Positions 4,227 through 7,237 of a stretch of 7,237 nt of DNA are shown piece after piece. The position numbers were made by a program, and so were the translations under genes. This stretch comes from an uncultured Eubacterium sp. Its GTDB lineage: Bacteria; Bacillota; Clostridia; Lachnospirales; Lachnospiraceae. Each line of letters opens with the position of its first letter. The first letter of the stretch is position 1. The notes beneath the pieces were generated by a model that made no database searches, was not told the DNA's origin, and saw only the letters and a program-made list of their open reading frames with translations. The stretch spans positions 1-7,237 of the forward strand of contig CAJOPM010000169.1 of NCBI GenBank assembly GCA_905236225.1. The letters run 5' to 3'.

Positions 4227-7148
4227 TATTTTAAAGAGATTATCTGTCATATCAAATACTTCCGAGGCCTCTTCTATCTTTTGCTCATTACCTATTACAC
4301 ATATATAGTTCTGATCCATAACAGACTTAATCGCACCACTTAATGCTCTGATATCGCTCGGCTGGGCTTCTAATATCTGCTTTCTTGTCTTTTTGATTTC
4401 TTCAATGCTTCGCCTGTTAATATATGCTCTAAGCGATCTTTCCCCCTTCGCAAACGGCGTAAGCGGATTATCAATTTCTGAAATTGCGCCAATTATATAC
4501 TTGGTCATATCTCTTTCATCAACATCAAACTTTTCGATATAATCCGGTATCCCTTCATAAATATCCAGTGTGTTTTTAAGGTTCGGATCTCTGTATGAAG
4601 AGAATGTAGTATTGCCATGAAGTGTAAATGAGCATCCGCATCCGTAAGCGCCACCTAAAACTCTTACATTGTTCCACAGGTACTCAAAATTAAGTATATT
4701 TCGAAGTACTACAAAAGTTCCGTTATAATCAAATCCCGCTTTTTTAAAATTTCCGCCCCTGCAAACAAATTGAATCTGGCTAGAGCTTTTAAAGCCTTCG
4801 TTTTTTCCGATATCGTATTTGAACTTCGGAATATTTATATCTTCTCTTTTTGTATTTTTTATAAGAGACGCTACCTGATTCATTTGTTCAAAAGAGTTCT
4901 TAATGTCTTTATCCTCTGCTGTAATACTAAAGATTACTTTTGCGGAAGATAGTACAAACATAAGCGCTTGTTTCAATCCGTCAATAATTTGAGCCTTATT
5001 ATTCTCAAAATTCATTTCGCACTCTTCTATAAAACGATAAAATCCGAGTCCTTGCGCTTTATCAAATCTTTGCATCGCCTTATCAAAATATGAGAGTGTT
5101 CTAAAAGATGCAGTGGCATTACCCGAACTAAGCAAGCTATACTGAGAACGCGTAAATTCCTGTGAAATAAGCTCGCGAATTCTCTTTTCATTTGTCAGAT
5201 CCGAAGTCCCTAATATATGGCAAAGCAAGTCAACTGCAGTCTTAAATTTATCGGAAAAGCACTTTATTGATATCGTAAAAAATATTGAGTACTTATCCTC
5301 CTCAATGCTGTCCTTGATAAGACTAACGTTATTGTTATATCCACCCATTCTAAGATCGATTTCATTTGTAAGTTCAGAATATGTATAATCCTTAGTATCT
5401 ACAAATGAGAGCATATCTTTAAGAAGACCGATATAAAACAGCAGTTCATCAGAAGCATCCGTCACATCAAAAAGCACCTTAAAATATGTAATTCCCTGCG
5501 TAAATATATTATGAGATACTACCTTAACATCGCCAATGCTGCTAATCTCATTTATAAAAGGCTCAGGCTCCTTTTTTAAATCACTTCTTTTTAGCAAAGG
5601 TATACTAAGCATCTCTTCTTTAGTATTCGGCGTAGTCTGATATTCCTTTAAAGAGATCATATCCTCTTTTATCTTGTTTATCTGTTTATCGGAAAGAGAT
5701 TTTTTATATTCTTCCAGCTTGTTTTTTAGTGCCGCATCTCTTTCTTCGCCCAACCCCGGTTTGGGAACAAGCGTTACCAACGAGCTGTGATTATTATTAA
5801 GCAGATATTTTTCTATAAGATCCTCAAAGTAATGCGTGCCGATTTGCTTTCGCAAAAAATCATAGGTGTTTATGGCATCGAGATGAATAAATGGCTCATT
5901 ATCATCATAAAGCCAACTGTCAAACATTTGAAGCCCCCACATCAGCCCCTTGGGATAGTGTCCAAAATCCGCTTCTCTAAATCTAAATTCGGCACTGTTA
6001 ATTGCCGCCTCTAACGCTTTCTTATCTATGCCTTCTTCCACCTGCTTCTTAAGCGTATCTTTTATAATGGAAATAAACTCATCTTTTCTGTCTTCATTGG
6101 TATTGGTTGCAATAATTGAAAATACCGGCTGCTTGATTCCATTATCAAATGATGCCGATACATCCTTGCCTATGCCTGCATCAAGTAAAGCCTTTGAGAG
6201 CGGAGCACCTTGCGCACTGATAAGCGCATAGTCTAAGATGTCAAATGCAAGATATAACTCTTTATCAAGACTTGTTCCTATAACCGCATTATAGGAAAGA
6301 TATGTCTTATCTACAGTCGTATCATCTTTTACGATTCCGTAGTACTCCGTTACATCCTTCATCTTTTCATAAGCGGCCTGGCTTTTAACTTCAGAGTCAA
6401 GCTCAATTGCATCGAAATTGGAAAGATAATTTGTATCAAGCCATCTAAGTTTTTCTTCCATATCCATATCGCCATACAGATATATGTAAGAATTTGACGG
6501 ATGATAATACTTTTTATAAAAGTCAATAAAATCTTCGTATGTAAGATTATATATTTCATCGGGATCTCCGCCGGAGTCTTTGCCATAAGCCGTATCCGGG
6601 AAAAGGCTCCTGTGAATTCTTCTAAATAACACTTCCTCAGCTGTAGAATAGGCGCCCTTCATTTCATTATAAACAACACCGTTAATGCTAAGATTGTCAT
6701 CATCATCTATCTCATAGTGCCATCCCTCTTGCTTAAATATTTCAGCTCTTTTAAGGATGTTCGGATTAAATACCGCATCCATATATACGTCCATAAGATT
6801 CAAAAAATCTTTATCATTATAACTTGCAACAGGATATAACGTTTTATCGGGATATGTCATAGCATTAAGAAATGTATTAAGCGATCCTTTTACAAGCTCT
6901 ATAAACGGATCCTTAAGCGGGAACTTTTTTGAACCGCAAAGAACCGAATGCTCGATAATGTGCGGTGTTCCGCAATTTGACGTAGGCGGAGTTCTAAATC
7001 CTACAGTAAAAACTTTGTTAGTATCATCATTTGAAATAAGACAAATCCTTGCTTTACTCTTTTTGTGTATAAGCAACATTCCTTTAGATTGCAGGCTCTT
7101 AAGCTCCTCAACCTTAATCAAATCATATTCTTTAAGATTTTCAAACAT
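4224..7148 (-). CDS. M16C zinc metallopeptidase, PreP/Cym1-like
   Basis: This is a 974-aa inverzincin of the insulinase-like M16C subfamily, which cleaves short unfolded peptides inside a closed two-half chamber. The zinc site is complete: HIIEH at 63-67 (His63 and His67 as ligands, Glu66 as catalytic base), with Glu162 in NEMKG as the distal ligand. The spacing of about 95 residues matches the PreP type. The order is an active N-terminal M16 domain (about 45-190), an inactive second M16 domain (about 190-440), the long helical M16C-associated linker (about 465-715), and a C-terminal half. That half has R829-x5-Y835 in NVRVLGGAYG, the Arg/Tyr pair that holds substrate in this family. There is no signal peptide or membrane segment, so it is cytoplasmic. 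A physiological substrate cannot be read from the sequence; clearing of peptide fragments is the likely job. The ATG has an SD GGAGG at 7157-7161, 8 nt away. It leads the M16C-era-recO cluster. Confidence 0.94.
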   Translation of the reverse strand: MFENLKEYDLIKVEELKSLQSKGMLLIHKKSKARICLISNDDTNKVFTVGFRTPPTSNCGTPHIIEHSVLCGSKKFPLKDPFIELVKGSLNTFLNAMTYPDKTLYPVASYNDKDFLNLMDVYMDAVFNPNILKRAEIFKQEGWHYEIDDDDNLSINGVVYNEMKGAYSTAEEVLFRRIHRSLFPDTAYGKDSGGDPDEIYNLTYEDFIDFYKKYYHPSNSYIYLYGDMDMEEKLRWLDTNYLSNFDAIELDSEVKSQAAYEKMKDVTEYYGIVKDDTTVDKTYLSYNAVIGTSLDKELYLAFDILDYALISAQGAPLSKALLDAGIGKDVSASFDNGIKQPVFSIIATNTNEDRKDEFISIIKDTLKKQVEEGIDKKALEAAINSAEFRFREADFGHYPKGLMWGLQMFDSWLYDDNEPFIHLDAINTYDFLRKQIGTHYFEDLIEKYLLNNNHSSLVTLVPKPGLGEERDAALKNKLEEYKKSLSDKQINKIKEDMISLKEYQTTPNTKEEMLSIPLLKRSDLKKEPEPFINEISSIGDVKVVSHNIFTQGITYFKVLFDVTDASDELLFYIGLLKDMLSFVDTKDYTYSELTNEIDLRMGGYNNNVSLIKDSIEEDKYSIFFTISIKCFSDKFKTAVDLLCHILGTSDLTNEKRIRELISQEFTRSQYSLLSSGNATASFRTLSYFDKAMQRFDKAQGLGFYRFIEECEMNFENNKAQIIDGLKQALMFVLSSAKVIFSITAEDKDIKNSFEQMNQVASLIKNTKREDINIPKFKYDIGKNEGFKSSSQIQFVCRGGNFKKAGFDYNGTFVVLRNILNFEYLWNNVRVLGGAYGCGCSFTLHGNTTFSSYRDPNLKNTLDIYEGIPDYIEKFDVDERDMTKYIIGAISEIDNPLTPFAKGERSLRAYINRRSIEEIKKTRKQILEAQPSDIRALSGAIKSVMDQNYICVIGNEQKIEEASEVFDMTDNLFKI

Positions 7149-7171
7149 ACATTAATCCTCCGATATGTTAA

Positions 7172-7199
7172 AGAGGCGCCTCTAAACAGAGACGCCCCT
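7172..7199 (-). promoter_or_regulatory. Imperfect GC-rich hairpin upstream of the peptidase gene
   Basis: Two 12-base arms (7172-7183 and 7188-7199) pair at ten of twelve positions around a 4-base loop. The left arm includes the perfect 10-base palindrome GAGGCGCCTC (7173-7182). It ends about 10 nt before the peptidase Shine-Dalgarno and is followed in the minus strand by TTTAA. It could be the terminator of a gene beyond the right edge, a leader structure, or a palindromic repeat. No confident promoter for the peptidase gene is visible in the 89 bases available. Confidence 0.5.
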
Positions 7200-7203
7200 A
7201 ATT

Positions 7204-7225
7204 CAAGACTCGCTCGCGAGTCTTG
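7204..7225. repeat. Perfect 10-bp inverted repeat at the right edge
   Basis: CAAGACTCGC (7204-7213) and GCGAGTCTTG (7216-7225) are exact reverse complements with a 2-base centre. The sequence is much more GC-rich than the surrounding genes. It has no U-run on either side close enough to be a clear terminator. Its first bases resemble the start of repeat copy B, so it may belong to a related palindromic repeat family. It continues toward GC-rich sequence that is cut by the window end. Confidence 0.7.
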
Positions 7226-7237
7226 CGCGCCGGATTC

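Noticed and set aside
6359..6586. Short minus-strand open frame within the M16C gene
   Set aside because: It lies in another frame of the well-supported peptidase gene, and its translation shows no domain or initiation signal of its own.

Overview
The window looks like a core housekeeping segment from an AT-rich Firmicute. Gene order, protein character and strong GGAGG-type ribosome binding sites suggest the Lachnospiraceae (Clostridia). The family assignment is inferred from memory of gene neighbourhoods, not from a search.

All five supportable genes lie on the minus strand. Reading in the direction of transcription (high to low coordinates) they are: a cytoplasmic M16C zinc metallopeptidase of the PreP/Cym1 type (7148-4224), the ribosome-assembly GTPase Era (4214-3318), the recombination mediator RecO (3294-2566), an uncharacterised acidic lipoprotein (2434-1781), and the single-chain dimeric glycyl-tRNA synthetase (1770-355). 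The first three are packed with gaps of 9 and 23 nt and look like one transcript. A good sigma-A promoter (2544-2516) follows recO, so the lipoprotein and glyS form a second, probably partly independent unit with a leader of about 75 nt. That unit ends at an intrinsic terminator at 237-191. At two junctions (M16C/era and lipoprotein/glyS) the upstream TAG stop lies inside the downstream Shine-Dalgarno sequence, which points to translational coupling.

The genes are ordinary in content: protein turnover, ribosome assembly, DNA repair, tRNA charging and one unknown surface lipoprotein. The least explained material is in the gene-free flanks. The left flank (1-354) holds a dense string of small palindromes. 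It includes a 131-bp unit bounded by perfect 13-bp inverted repeats (18-148) and a second, partial copy of its right half (252-311) in the glyS 3' untranslated region. The two copies differ at a stem position so that one pairs better than the other, and a minus-strand extended -10 promoter could transcribe the complete unit. The right flank (7149-7237) holds two more GC-rich inverted repeats, one of which shares 13 of 15 bases with the start of the partial copy. These look like members of a small palindromic intergenic repeat family, possibly MITE-like. I see no defence system, CRISPR array, transposase, tRNA or rRNA gene in the window.
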